Positions 50,479-59,473 are shown, numbered from the stretch's first letter. The stretch: DNA of 64,000 nt from CAYXSX01 sp964467925 (GCA_964467925.1 CAYXSX010000005.1:1-64000), one strand, 5' to 3'. Numbers and translations: made by a program. The notes: generated by a model from the letters alone, not told the origin.

Positions 50479-52608
50479 ATGTCAGACGACAACGACAATA
50501 CCCAACAACAGGAGCCTGAAGCCAAGGTTGCGGTGGAGGATGATGGTAAAAAGGAAAAGTCCGTAAAGAACGGGAATTCGCGGCCCGAGGGTATAGTGAG
50601 TGCGGAACTTTCGCCGCAGGACCGCGTCACAATATTAAACGATAAGTTTGAGATTTATATCGGTACACCGATACCAGAGTTTAATCAGGGTGAGGTTAAG
50701 GCCTACCGGGCAGTAGCACGACAGGCACAGGAGGATAATTATTTCGCGCTCATTTGCGAAAAGCACCTCGTTCCGCGAGTACATTCCGAATCCACTTATG
50801 TTTCTATCGTCCACCCCTGTCTGGCACAGATGGTTTCCAGCGGGGTTGCTTACTGGCCGCCTACGAATGAAGAGCGGTTCGTTTTCGTTTATCGCAATAC
50901 TCTGGGTAAGCCGATCCTTCCTGCCGGAGCAAAGCCTGCGCTAGGTTGGAAGGCGGATACTATTATTCATGGTGTCGTTCGGCCCATGTTGGGTGTGTTC
51001 CGCGATTTCCGCGACAAGGAATTCGTACACGGCAATATATCTCCTTATAATTTTTATAACGGCGGGACGGACAAGCTGGAAAATATCGTTATAGGTGATT
51101 GCCTTTCCTTGCCGCCTTCCTCGCAGTTGCCTGCATTATATGAAATAGCGGAACGGGCAATGGCTTCTCCTCTGGGTCGCGGAGAGGGGAGTATCGCGGA
51201 CGACCTTTATGCGTTCGGGGTTTCTATAGTGGTATTACTTCGCCATCAGGACACACTTGAAGATATGGAGCCGCGGGAAATTATCCAGCAAAAGATAGAG
51301 CAGGGAAGTTTTACCACACTTACTTCGAAAGAGCGTTTCCACGGACCCATTCTCGATCTTTTGCGGGGATTGTTGCAGGATGATCCTGCCCAACGCTGGA
51401 CCGTTGAGGAAATGATGGCTTGGTCGGAAGGTAACCGTCCGAATTCCAAACAAAGTGTGCGAGAGAAAAAGGCGCCGCGCTCTGTTTACTTTAACGAGCA
51501 TAAATATCTGTCATGCTCCAGTCTTGCAGCACGCTTATGGGATAATCCGACGGAAGTTGTGCGCATGGTGGAAGACCAGTCGCTGGAACAATGGCTTTCC
51601 AGATCTCTGGAGGATGAGGAAAAGGCGGATGGTCTGGCGGGTGCTGTAATCGCCGCCCGGGAATTTGGTTCCGGTGTGGGCTATGCCGAGCGGCTTGCCA
51701 GCTATATTTCGATTGTTCTTGATACTCATGCTCCCATCAGATTTGACAACATAAAAGCTCGCGGGCAGGGGATAGGGCGGTTGCTTGCTTCTTCCATTTC
51801 TAAGGGCGAGGACGTGCAGAATTTTGTAAAAGTTTTTACCCAGAATATTGCTTTGCGCTGGGCTACAGCACAAATCGAACGTAACGCAGAAGTTCCCGGG
51901 TTGTATGCAAAGCTTGATGCGGTGCGCACATTCCTGCGTCAGGACAGGCTTGGCTACGGAATTGAACGTTGCATGTACGCTCTTTGTCCTGAAGCGCATT
52001 GTATGAGCGATAAGCTGAAATCCTACTATGTCAACAGTCCGGAGGCCATGATGGATGCTTTCGAGGATATGTGTTCCAAAAACAAGGCTCCGGCAACGTT
52101 CCTAGACAGACATTCGGCGGCTTATCTTTTCGCGAAGGACAGCGGTTCTATTGAAACCTATATGTCGGATCTGAACTCGAAGGATGCTCATCGGCGGGTA
52201 ATGGGTAATCTCAAGGCGCTTTCGACCGTACAAAAGCGCGGGCGTCTCCCTGGTTTTCCTCATGTGGCCCACGCTTTTCTTGACATGCTGGAACCTGTTT
52301 TTGCCCGTTATCATGATCGGGAAGTACGTGAAAGGTTGCAAGGTGAGGTACAGCGTTTTGCACAATCGGGCGATCTTGTTAAAATGGCGACGCTACTTGA
52401 TAGCTCAGGTTTGCGCAGCAAGGACCGGGAGGGATTTAACGCGGCACAAGCCGAATACTTCGCCCTTACGCAAGAGTATCAGAAGTTGGAGCGCAGTCTT
52501 TTGAACAAGACGACATTCGGTCGGGCGACAGGAAAGAATGCAGCCGCTGTGATTTCATGTATTCTTGCGGCTATTATTATCGCTGGTGCTGTGATGATGG
52601 GAATTTAA
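50479..52608 (+). CDS. Tail-anchored kinase-like protein with degenerate catalytic loop
   Basis: 709 residues. An acidic, low-complexity N terminus (1-45) precedes a kinase-like domain (about 55-320). The catalytic loop reads FVHGNISPYNFYNG, so HRD becomes H184-G-N186, the loop lysine becomes Ser, while N191 is kept. IVIGDCLS (204-210) stands where DFG is expected. The helix-F segment SIADDLYAFGVSIVVLL and helix-I segment LLQDDPAQRWTVEEMM (R306) are well conserved. No clear Gly loop or VAIK lysine is visible. A long alpha-helical region (about 340-680) ends in one membrane helix (AAAVISCILAAIIIAGAVMMGI). Probably a pseudokinase or atypical kinase facing the cytoplasm. The next gene, 3 bp downstream, encodes a membrane protein. 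Specific function unknown. Confidence 0.8.
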   Translation: MSDDNDNTQQQEPEAKVAVEDDGKKEKSVKNGNSRPEGIVSAELSPQDRVTILNDKFEIYIGTPIPEFNQGEVKAYRAVARQAQEDNYFALICEKHLVPRVHSESTYVSIVHPCLAQMVSSGVAYWPPTNEERFVFVYRNTLGKPILPAGAKPALGWKADTIIHGVVRPMLGVFRDFRDKEFVHGNISPYNFYNGGTDKLENIVIGDCLSLPPSSQLPALYEIAERAMASPLGRGEGSIADDLYAFGVSIVVLLRHQDTLEDMEPREIIQQKIEQGSFTTLTSKERFHGPILDLLRGLLQDDPAQRWTVEEMMAWSEGNRPNSKQSVREKKAPRSVYFNEHKYLSCSSLAARLWDNPTEVVRMVEDQSLEQWLSRSLEDEEKADGLAGAVIAAREFGSGVGYAERLASYISIVLDTHAPIRFDNIKARGQGIGRLLASSISKGEDVQNFVKVFTQNIALRWATAQIERNAEVPGLYAKLDAVRTFLRQDRLGYGIERCMYALCPEAHCMSDKLKSYYVNSPEAMMDAFEDMCSKNKAPATFLDRHSAAYLFAKDSGSIETYMSDLNSKDAHRRVMGNLKALSTVQKRGRLPGFPHVAHAFLDMLEPVFARYHDREVRERLQGEVQRFAQSGDLVKMATLLDSSGLRSKDREGFNAAQAEYFALTQEYQKLERSLLNKTTFGRATGKNAAAVISCILAAIIIAGAVMMGI

Positions 52609-52611
52609 CAA

Positions 52612-53133
52612 ATGAGCAACACAAAGGATAAGGCCACAGATACAGCCAAACCACGGAAGCCTAAAAAGTCGCTTCTGGGGCGGAATGCCATTTTACTGTT
52701 CGGCCTTCTGAGTGCGATCATGTTTTTACCGACGACGCTGGTGATCGTTGTCGGGATGCTGCCTACGCCCATGGTTGCAATGGTGGAAAGAACGGGCAAG
52801 CGCCTTGCCAAGGCGGTTACTGTGGGCGCGATGAATTTGGCGGGTTGCTCTCTTTTTGTCGTTGAGCTTTGGTCGAACGGTCAGACTTTCGACCGCGCGC
52901 TTTCGATTATCACAGACCCGACCGCCATTATCGTGATGTATGGTGCGGCGTCGGCCGGATACGTTATCGACTGGGCGATGACGGGCTTGGTGGCGAACGT
53001 GATGTATGAGCGGGGCAAAAAGCGCCAGAAAGATATATTGCTGGAGCAGGAGGCGCTCGTCGAGCGCTGGGGCCGCGAGGTCAAAGGCGAAGACGTTCTT
53101 GATGAAGACGGCTTTGCGATCGAGAGAGACTAG
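52612..53133 (+). CDS. Multi-span membrane protein, partner of the kinase-like protein
   Basis: 173 residues, unrecognised. Basic Lys-rich N terminus (about 1-24), then about three membrane segments (NAILLFGLLSAIMFLPTTLVIVVGM; VTVGAMNLAGCSLFVVEL; TAIIVMYGAASAGYVIDWAM) and a charged C terminus (QKDILLEQEALVERWGREVKGEDVLDEDG). It starts 3 bp after the kinase-like gene stops, so the two are almost certainly translated together. A shared membrane complex is inferred from this coupling. Confidence 0.8.
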   Translation: MSNTKDKATDTAKPRKPKKSLLGRNAILLFGLLSAIMFLPTTLVIVVGMLPTPMVAMVERTGKRLAKAVTVGAMNLAGCSLFVVELWSNGQTFDRALSIITDPTAIIVMYGAASAGYVIDWAMTGLVANVMYERGKKRQKDILLEQEALVERWGREVKGEDVLDEDGFAIERD

Positions 53134-53155
53134 TTACCCGATTTTTTGCAAACTT

Positions 53156-53824
53156 TTAATGCGTGGCAGGTTTGGCCCCTGGCTTGGGCGGGCGGGCTAC
53201 ATTGGTTTGTTGAAGCGCGCGAAGAATGCGTAGGTTGCGTTCAATGTCGATATTCTGAGGTGCAAGGCGTGCGGCTTCTTCCATGGTTTCCGACGCTTCC
53301 TCCACTTTTTCCTGTGTGGTCAGGTTTTGCGCCAGATCGTTCATAACCAGGGCGGGGTTACCTTGCCAGTATTCGATGGCCTTACGGAAGGCAGCTTCTG
53401 AGGATTCGTGCTGGTTTTGGGCATCAAGCGCAATTCCCAGGAGGTGATAGGCGCGGGCGTTCTTGTCATTTTTGGTAATCGCTTTTTGCGCGTATTCTTC
53501 GGCCGTGATGTAATTTCCTAGGTCCAATTGTACGGCGCTGTATTCCAGCAGAGCGTCCTCGGAAGGCTTGGCGGCATGAACATAAGGAGCCAGAACGATC
53601 GCTGCGCGGTTCAGGTAGGCGGCATCGCGGAGCGCTCCGGCGTAGTTGATGGCTGTTTGGACGTTATTCGGGTTTTGCTTGTAGGCCTGTTCCAGTGCTG
53701 ACAACGAGGGTGGCTGGTATGTGGCGGACGGTTCGGGGCCGTTCTGCGGTACGGTAGTACAGGCCGCCAGAAGGGTCAGCGCCATAAGGCTCAGGATAAC
53801 ATGTCTGGTTGCTTTTTTTGCCAT
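53156..53824 (-). CDS. TPR lipoprotein (TadD-like)
   Basis: 222 residues from the ATG at 53824. Lipobox LLAAC near residue 22, then TPR repeats (ALEQAYKQNPNNVQTAINYAGALRDA; LEYSAVQLDLGNYITAEEYAQKAI; ARAYHLLGIALDAQNQHESSEAAFRKAIEYW). This resembles TadD-type pilus or secretion assembly lipoproteins, but no other tad gene is nearby; it could equally be an accessory to the cytochrome genes upstream. Confidence 0.8.
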   Translation of the reverse strand: MAKKATRHVILSLMALTLLAACTTVPQNGPEPSATYQPPSLSALEQAYKQNPNNVQTAINYAGALRDAAYLNRAAIVLAPYVHAAKPSEDALLEYSAVQLDLGNYITAEEYAQKAITKNDKNARAYHLLGIALDAQNQHESSEAAFRKAIEYWQGNPALVMNDLAQNLTTQEKVEEASETMEEAARLAPQNIDIERNLRILRALQQTNVARPPKPGAKPATH

Positions 53825-53873
53825 GGTGCTTTTGTTTACACGAATCCTGATTAAACGCAATATGGTTTCGGTT

Positions 53874-54383
53874 TTACCATTCATGCGGACCGGTGTATTT
53901 ATCCGTCATCACCAGCTCGCGGTTAAGGATGATTGTTTCGGGCACGGCAACGGTGCCGAAGATTTTGAGCGATATTGATTTACCGCTATCCCATGCCCAG
54001 TAAACGTTTTTCTGGCGCATATCCGCGCCCAGCCGTTTCAGGAAGGCTGTGGCGGGCGGCAGGGTATCGTCGATGGCGATAGCAAGCAGGGCGGTTTTGC
54101 CGTTTTGTTTTTCCACGTAATTCAGCAGGGCGGGGAATTCCTCGAAACACACACCGCACCATCCGGCCCAGAAATGGATCAGCACTTCTTCATATTCAGG
54201 CAGGGTGGAAAGGTACATGGTTTTGCCGTGCATAGTGCGGAAGCTGAAGTCTGGGGCCTTTTCGCCCTTAACAGCGCGGGAATTTTTCTGCGCCTCGATG
54301 GGCGCAGGAGTAAGCTGTGAATCGTAAACGAACACGCCAGCCAGAAGGGCGATAGCGGCAAGAAATGCGATCAGCTTGACCAT
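53874..54383 (-). CDS. TlpA/ResA-like membrane thioredoxin
   Basis: 169 residues. N-terminal anchor (LIAFLAAIALLAGVFVY), then a thioredoxin fold with FWAGWCGVCFEEFP, active cysteines C76 and C79, and a cis-Pro segment GTVAVPETIIL. This is the class that reduces apocytochrome c CxxCH thiols. It begins at the base after the ccsA stop, so it is part of the ResB/CcsA operon, and reduction of haem-attachment cysteines is the likely job. Confidence 0.92.
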   Translation of the reverse strand: MVKLIAFLAAIALLAGVFVYDSQLTPAPIEAQKNSRAVKGEKAPDFSFRTMHGKTMYLSTLPEYEEVLIHFWAGWCGVCFEEFPALLNYVEKQNGKTALLAIAIDDTLPPATAFLKRLGADMRQKNVYWAWDSGKSISLKIFGTVAVPETIILNRELVMTDKYTGPHEW

Positions 54384-56078
54384 TTATGCCCCCTTCCTTT
54401 TCGCCAGCAGGACAAGGCCGCCCACCAGGATTAATTCCGCGACGCAGAATGTTCCCAGCGCCAGCGCGATCCCTTGGGTGAATCCATAAGAGTGCAGCCC
54501 AACACTCAGCAGGTTTACCCCGAACCACGCCAGCGCGACGATAATGTTACCTAGCGCCATCAGCGCGGCAAACCACAGCGGCGAAAGCTGTCCCGTCAGC
54601 CGCCCGTGGAAACAGAACAGCAACCAGAGGCATATCAGCATCGCGCCGTTTTCCTTAGGGTCCCAGCCCCAGAAGCGGCCCCATGACTGGTCGGCCCAGA
54701 TGCCGCCCAGGATGGTGCCGAGAATGGAGAAGAACATCGCCACCAGCCCTGTGGCCATTACGGTTTTAAGCAGGCTCATATTGCCTTCCCGCCCCGAAGC
54801 CGCGCGGATCAGATAAAGATGGGCGAGGCATCCGGCGCTCAAGGTTGCGCCATAGCCCATGGTGATGGTCACCACATGTGTGGCGAGCCAGAAATTCGTA
54901 TCCAGCACGGCGACCAGCATCTGCATCGTATCGCCGTCAGCGGCGTAACGTGTGCTGATAAACAGCAACACTGCGCCGATGATGGAGGCTGTGAGCAGGG
55001 CCATGCCGTCCTTGCGCCGCGCCTCAAAGATCAGGCACAAAATGACAGCGATCAGGGATACGAAAATTGTGGTTTCATACAGCGTGGCCACGGGCGGGCG
55101 GGCCATGATGATCATGCGCATGACGATCGCTGCGGCCTGCATGATTGCGGCTCCGCTCATCAGGCCAAAGACGATTTTGCGGCAGTTGGTTTTGCCACTA
55201 AAGAAGCTGATGAGCAGCATAATAAAACACCCGATATAAATCACGAGAGCCACTTTCAGCAGGTTCAGGTTGTGATAAACAACCTCCAGCGCCTTTACGT
55301 TTTTATTGGCGTGATTTCCGGCTATGTCATAGGTTAGCGTCTTGACCTTCTCGGCCTGTTCCTGCCAGCTTTGCTCATCGCCGCTGTTATAGGTAGTGGC
55401 AAGATTTTGCCATTCGCGCAAAAGCTCCGTCCCGGCGGGGGAACTGCGCCCCTCCACGAGTACCTGCCACGGCGAAAACCATAAGTCCCCATCCGCTTCC
55501 CATAGCGGCGGGATAACGCGCAGGATGCGGGTATTGCGGTGCGCGCCCATATCTCCGATCAGTTTGCCTGTATCAAGATAGGTTTGTCCCTTTTCGTTCA
55601 TGGGTAGGGCGAGTGACAGCGAGCGGCTAATCTCGGCATAGGCCAGCGTTTTGTAATAGAGGTTCACCAGCGCCCTTTGCTGATCGGAAAGTTTTTCCTC
55701 CGGCGTTTCCAGCGCGGCGCGGATGGTTTGCTCATGTGCGGTTAGGGTGTCGGAAATCGCGAGGAAGCTGTAGCGGTTGCCTTGTGTTTCGGCAAGCTCC
55801 AGCGCATCGCGCAGGCGCGGATCGGCAATCAAAAAGAGGGGCCGTTTATACGCGCTTTCCTGATCGAACAGGGTTTCGGCCAGCCACGCGGCGGCGCTTA
55901 AATCCCCGGCCTTCGTCTTGCCGGACATGACGATCAAATAAGAACGCGCGAAGCTTTCCAGCGGTTTGACCCTGCCTTCGTTCAGTACCGGGATTTGCCG
56001 GAAGTCGCTCATATCTCTCCCCGCTGCGGCGGCGGGCAGGGGCAGCAGGAGAACGAGAAGAGCGAGCAGGACTCTCAT
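54384..56078 (-). CDS. ccsA: Cytochrome c maturation haem protein CcsA/ResC
   Basis: 564 residues. Signal-like start, a long periplasmic N-terminal region (FRQIPVLNEGRVKPLESFARSYLIVMSGK), then about eight helices carrying the WWD-type segment WADQSWGRFWGWDPKENGAM and candidate haem-ligand histidines in FWLATHVVTITMGYG and LLSVGLHSYGF. System II haem exporter and ligase component. Overlaps ResB by 4 bp. Confidence 0.93.
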   Translation of the reverse strand: MRVLLALLVLLLPLPAAAAGRDMSDFRQIPVLNEGRVKPLESFARSYLIVMSGKTKAGDLSAAAWLAETLFDQESAYKRPLFLIADPRLRDALELAETQGNRYSFLAISDTLTAHEQTIRAALETPEEKLSDQQRALVNLYYKTLAYAEISRSLSLALPMNEKGQTYLDTGKLIGDMGAHRNTRILRVIPPLWEADGDLWFSPWQVLVEGRSSPAGTELLREWQNLATTYNSGDEQSWQEQAEKVKTLTYDIAGNHANKNVKALEVVYHNLNLLKVALVIYIGCFIMLLISFFSGKTNCRKIVFGLMSGAAIMQAAAIVMRMIIMARPPVATLYETTIFVSLIAVILCLIFEARRKDGMALLTASIIGAVLLFISTRYAADGDTMQMLVAVLDTNFWLATHVVTITMGYGATLSAGCLAHLYLIRAASGREGNMSLLKTVMATGLVAMFFSILGTILGGIWADQSWGRFWGWDPKENGAMLICLWLLFCFHGRLTGQLSPLWFAALMALGNIIVALAWFGVNLLSVGLHSYGFTQGIALALGTFCVAELILVGGLVLLAKRKGA

Positions 56079-57133
56079 GGTTTTGCCCTCCCGCCCGTCA
56101 GTTTAGGGATCATGATGATCATATGTACTAGTAGGCCGATACAGATAATGATACTGGCGATATAGGGGTAAAGCCGCCCGGCGTTTTTGACCACCGCCAG
56201 CACGGTGGCGAGGTTCCCGCCTTCATCGGTAAGGAAGGAGGACTGGAAGAACGTATAGCCCTTGTAACGCAGGGGTTTGTTCATCGAGATTACGCTGCGC
56301 CATTCTTGGTCGCCGTCTTTAAGAATAACCTCGGAGCTATAAAGCCGCGCCGTATTCGTGCCGGGGTGGGTTTCCTTGGTGAACTTCACCAGATCTATTT
56401 CGAAGGGCAAAGCCGTGCGCGCGCGGCGCAGCATCAGCATGTAATCCCGTCCCTCATATTCGATCACAGGCGGGCGGGGCATGAATTCGAACACGCTGTA
56501 ATCGTGCGCGCCAGAAGTAAATAACAGGGCGGAGATATTGCTTTCGTCCTCGGCGGCGCGGCGGGCCGGAACGATGCGGGGCTGTCCGTCCTCCACCGCT
56601 ACGGCGGAGTTGCGGAAGAAATTGCGCACCGTGATGCCGTATCCAGGCTGCGCGCCCGGTTTTAAAAGTGCGGGGCCGAAAGCCGTCACTTCTTCCGCCT
56701 TTTCATCGGTAATTTCGATCACAGCCAATTCACGGTCGTGATAGGAGGATATGAAACCCGCACTTCCGCCTTCAGGGATGACCATGTTGCCTTCTATGCT
56801 GAAGGCCGCGGTGATGAACCCGCCCAGCAGCAGGAGCAGCGCGCCCAGATGCACGATGATCGTTCCCGCTTTCTGCCGTTCCCAACGTTCCTGAATGGTG
56901 CGGCAAAAAAGGTTCAGGCCAATCACGGCTATAACGCTATAGCCGCCGGGCACAGGCACGGCCCCGCCCAGCCAGACGATGAAGGATGAGAAGTAAATCT
57001 CTCCGGCCAGATAAAGACCGATATATTTCTGGCTCACCGTGCCGACCACCAGCAAAACCATCAGCCAGATCAGCGCATAGAAAAATATTTTCGGGGAGGC
57101 AAGAGCGAAAATGAGATTAGAAAGTTTTTTCAA
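56075..57133 (-). CDS. resB: Cytochrome c maturation protein ResB/Ccs1
   Basis: 352 residues. Helices near the N terminus (IFFYALIWLMVLLVVGTVSQKYIGLYLAGEIYFSS split by the conserved SQ), then a periplasmic beta-rich domain with PLRYKGYTFFQSSFLTDEGG, typical of ResB, and a C-terminal helix. It complexes with CcsA. With ccsA and the TlpA-like gene it forms a compact System II operon; overlap is ATGA-type. Confidence 0.9.
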   Translation of the reverse strand: MKKLSNLIFALASPKIFFYALIWLMVLLVVGTVSQKYIGLYLAGEIYFSSFIVWLGGAVPVPGGYSVIAVIGLNLFCRTIQERWERQKAGTIIVHLGALLLLLGGFITAAFSIEGNMVIPEGGSAGFISSYHDRELAVIEITDEKAEEVTAFGPALLKPGAQPGYGITVRNFFRNSAVAVEDGQPRIVPARRAAEDESNISALLFTSGAHDYSVFEFMPRPPVIEYEGRDYMLMLRRARTALPFEIDLVKFTKETHPGTNTARLYSSEVILKDGDQEWRSVISMNKPLRYKGYTFFQSSFLTDEGGNLATVLAVVKNAGRLYPYIASIIICIGLLVHMIIMIPKLTGGRAKP

Positions 57134-57319
57134 GGCCGGTAACCTTTTTTACAGCAAGCGCTTTTCGTTAGAAGTCACGAAGACCCTTGTTTTTTGTCTC
57201 CCCACTATCCGCCAACGGGTGTGTATGTAGCATATGTGTCCCTTAATACAAAGGGTTTTGTCTTCCTGTAAAAGCGGTTCCAGATGCGGCAGGTGTTAAG
57301 CTGCGGTGTTGCTGTTTGG

Positions 57320-57357
57320 AAAAATACCGCCTGCAATACTGATCATTTGCAGGCGGT
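57320..57357 (-). terminator. Terminator of the rhlE gene
   Basis: ACCGCCTGCAA and TTGCAGGCGGT form an 11-bp perfect stem; read on the minus strand it is followed by a T run (57325-57320). It is located just past the helicase stop. The rest of the gap to resB (57134-57319) shows no gene. Confidence 0.9.
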
Positions 57358-57366
57358 GGCTTTATA

Positions 57367-58569
57367 TTATGCGGCTATTTTTTGCGGCGACCTTTTTTTG
57401 AAGGGGCGTTTACCGGATTTGTAGTTTTTACGGCCTTTAAAGCTGTTTTTTCCGTCTGTTTCTCTCTTTGCCGGATGGTTTGCAGCAGTGGGATTAAGCA
57501 GACGCTCGATCGCATGCCATTTGCGTCCGTCCTGAGGAGACACGAAACACAAAGCCGATCCTTTTGCCCCGGCGCGGGCCGTACGGCCCATGCGGTGGAT
57601 ATAGTCCTCCGCCACCTGGGGAAGGTCGTAGTTAATCACATGCTCGATATGCGGCACGTCTATGCCGCGCGCGGCGATATCCGTGGCGATCAGGATGCGG
57701 AAATTCTGATTTCTGAAATTCTGCATTACTTTATCGCGTTTGGTTTGGCGCAAATCACCGTGCAAGGCTTCGGAGGTAAAGCCGTCACGGCGCAAGTTCT
57801 TCGCCATACGGTCTGCCCCGTGCTTGGTTTTGACGAAGACGATAACCGAGCCGTTGCGTTCGTGAAGCTGTACTATAAGCTCGTTGTATTTCTTGTCCTG
57901 ATCGATACGCACCACATCCTGTTGAATGTTGCTGGCGACGATATTGGTTTCTCCGACGGCTACGCGCTTCGGTTTGTTCAAATATTTTTCCGAAAGCTTC
58001 AGAATATTTTGGGGCAAAGTGGCGGAGAACATCAAGGTCTGGCGTTTTTCCGGCATATGCTTGAAAATTCTTTCAAGCTGCGAGGTAAAGCCCATGTCCA
58101 GCATGCGGTCGGTTTCATCGAGAACCAGAAAACGGGTGTCGTGCAGTTCCATGGAGCCGCGTTGCAGATGGTCGTTAATGCGTCCCGGCGTTCCCACAAT
58201 CAAACGGGGTTTTGCGCGCAACTGACTAAATTGCTTTCCCATCGGCTCTCCGCCAATAATGAAGGCAGTTTTGATGTTGCTGCCACGACCGAGCAACTGG
58301 TGCATGATATCCATGATCTGCTTGCCCAGTTCCCGTGTGGGAGTAAGGACAAGGGCGGAACCGCGGGGGTCGGTCAGGAGGTTTTCTATCAAGGGAATGG
58401 CAAAAGCTGCCGTTTTTCCGGTTCCTGTTTGAGCCGTCCCCATAATGTCATGGCCTTCCAGTGCCAGCGGAATTGCTTGCGTCTGAATAGGTGTCGGAGT
58501 CGTGTATTTCATATGCGACAACGATTTTGCCAAGGCGGCAGAGAGGCCGAAGCCTTCAAAATGTTTCAT
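57367..58569 (-). CDS. rhlE: DEAD-box RNA helicase, RhlE group
   Basis: 400 residues. Q motif (MKYTTPTPIQTQAIP), Walker A AQTGTGKT (46-53), PTRELGKQI, TPGRINDHL, motif II VLDETDRMLDMGF, SAT in MFSATLP, ATDIAARGID and HRMGRTARAG. Motif II is DETD rather than DEAD (151-154). The C terminus is short, basic and Lys/Arg rich (KGRKNYKSGKRPFKKRSPQ), suited to RNA binding. AAGGAAAAA precedes the ATG. The 5' side has a long gap (58570-58891) with two small hairpins, possibly a cold-responsive leader. Confidence 0.94.
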   Translation of the reverse strand: MKHFEGFGLSAALAKSLSHMKYTTPTPIQTQAIPLALEGHDIMGTAQTGTGKTAAFAIPLIENLLTDPRGSALVLTPTRELGKQIMDIMHQLLGRGSNIKTAFIIGGEPMGKQFSQLRAKPRLIVGTPGRINDHLQRGSMELHDTRFLVLDETDRMLDMGFTSQLERIFKHMPEKRQTLMFSATLPQNILKLSEKYLNKPKRVAVGETNIVASNIQQDVVRIDQDKKYNELIVQLHERNGSVIVFVKTKHGADRMAKNLRRDGFTSEALHGDLRQTKRDKVMQNFRNQNFRILIATDIAARGIDVPHIEHVINYDLPQVAEDYIHRMGRTARAGAKGSALCFVSPQDGRKWHAIERLLNPTAANHPAKRETDGKNSFKGRKNYKSGKRPFKKRSPQKIAA

Positions 58570-58891
58570 ATTTTTTCCTTTTTTATAAATATATGATTTA
58601 TCAATGCGCCCGGCATAAAGCGCGGGCGCTTGCTAGCCTGAAAAAGGCGCTAACCTAAAAATGTTGAACTTCTCGGAAAAAAATGGTGAGGTTTTGACGT
58701 TCACGTGTCTTGTAAATGGACACTTTTATTTTCTGTAAGCTCGTATCTCATAGAGAGCATTTGTCAAACTTGGCTGGATAATTGCAGGTTTCCTCAGGTC
58801 TGTCAATGTTTATGTTATTTCAACTTATCCCTGTCGTCTGGATGGTTAAGAAAGCACCATCGCAGAAAAAGCAGAAACTCTTTTAATAGTT

Positions 58892-59320
58892 TCATGGATA
58901 GTCTCCCGCTTGTTCGTCAATGAAATTATGAACTTCTGTTTTGTTGTAAGAACTTAACTGCTGGTAATGTTTTTTCGCTTCCGCTATCGAAGCGGGAAGG
59001 CAACCTTCCTGCATGTGGTTATAATCAAAGCTGTATTGAAGGTTATAACGCCGTTCCAGAATTTTGGTTTTGATATATTTCGGGCTGATGCGCGGGTCAT
59101 CTTCTATGGCCTGGGCGAACAACTCGTCCGCGACAATTTCCAGAGTTTTCAGGAATGCGGGGCTGATTTTTTCCGCTGGTGCCAGACAATGGCGGTGATA
59201 TGCAAAGGCCGCTTCGTTCAGATCGAAAAAATTTAACAGAAAATCAAACTTCCTGCTGGAGTAGGCATTGCCATCGGGGCAAAAAGTCACGATTAAAAGA
59301 AGGGCTAATACAATACGGAT
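58892..59320 (-). CDS. Small exported protein; start codon uncertain
   Basis: Unrecognised. The first standard start is GTG at 59290 (132 residues), but the codons upstream read [I]RIVLALLLIVTFCPDGNAYS, a convincing signal peptide with cleavage near GNA. An AAAAGG Shine-Dalgarno lies 6 bases before an ATC at 59320. So the true start may be a non-standard ATC, or an ATG altered by mutation or error. The mature part is helical (EIVADELFAQAIEDDPRISPKYIKTKILERRYNLQ). It lies 79 bp downstream of tRNA-Val. Confidence 0.55.
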   Translation of the reverse strand: MRIVLALLLIVTFCPDGNAYSSRKFDFLLNFFDLNEAAFAYHRHCLAPAEKISPAFLKTLEIVADELFAQAIEDDPRISPKYIKTKILERRYNLQYSFDYNHMQEGCLPASIAEAKKHYQQLSSYNKTEVHNFIDEQAGDYP

Positions 59321-59398
59321 AAGAACCCTTTTCTGTTGCCTTACAGCTTACGCTAAAAGCCTGAGGATAGCGAAGGTTTTAAAATTTTTGGCGTAAAA

Positions 59399-59473
59399 TG
59401 GTGGGCGGTACAAGGATTGAACTTGTGACCCCTTGCGTGTCGAGCAAGTGCTCTACCGCTGAGCTAACCGCCC
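59399..59473 (-). tRNA. tRNA-Val(GAC)
   Basis: 75 nt including encoded CCA (59401-59399). Acceptor GGGCGGT/ACCGCCC, D arm GCTC...GAGC, anticodon stem CTTGC/GCAAG with loop TCGACAC (anticodon GAC), T arm ACAAG-TTCAATC-CTTGT. All stems pair. Position 33 is C, where U is nearly invariant. Confidence 0.95.

Noticed and set aside
57382..58596. 404-codon open frame antisense to the DEAD-box helicase
   Set aside because: The helicase on the other strand has every family motif, so this is a shadow frame.
58705..58923. Small open frame on the plus strand in the helicase leader region
   Set aside because: No ribosome site, skewed composition, and it runs into the 3' end of the opposite-strand gene.
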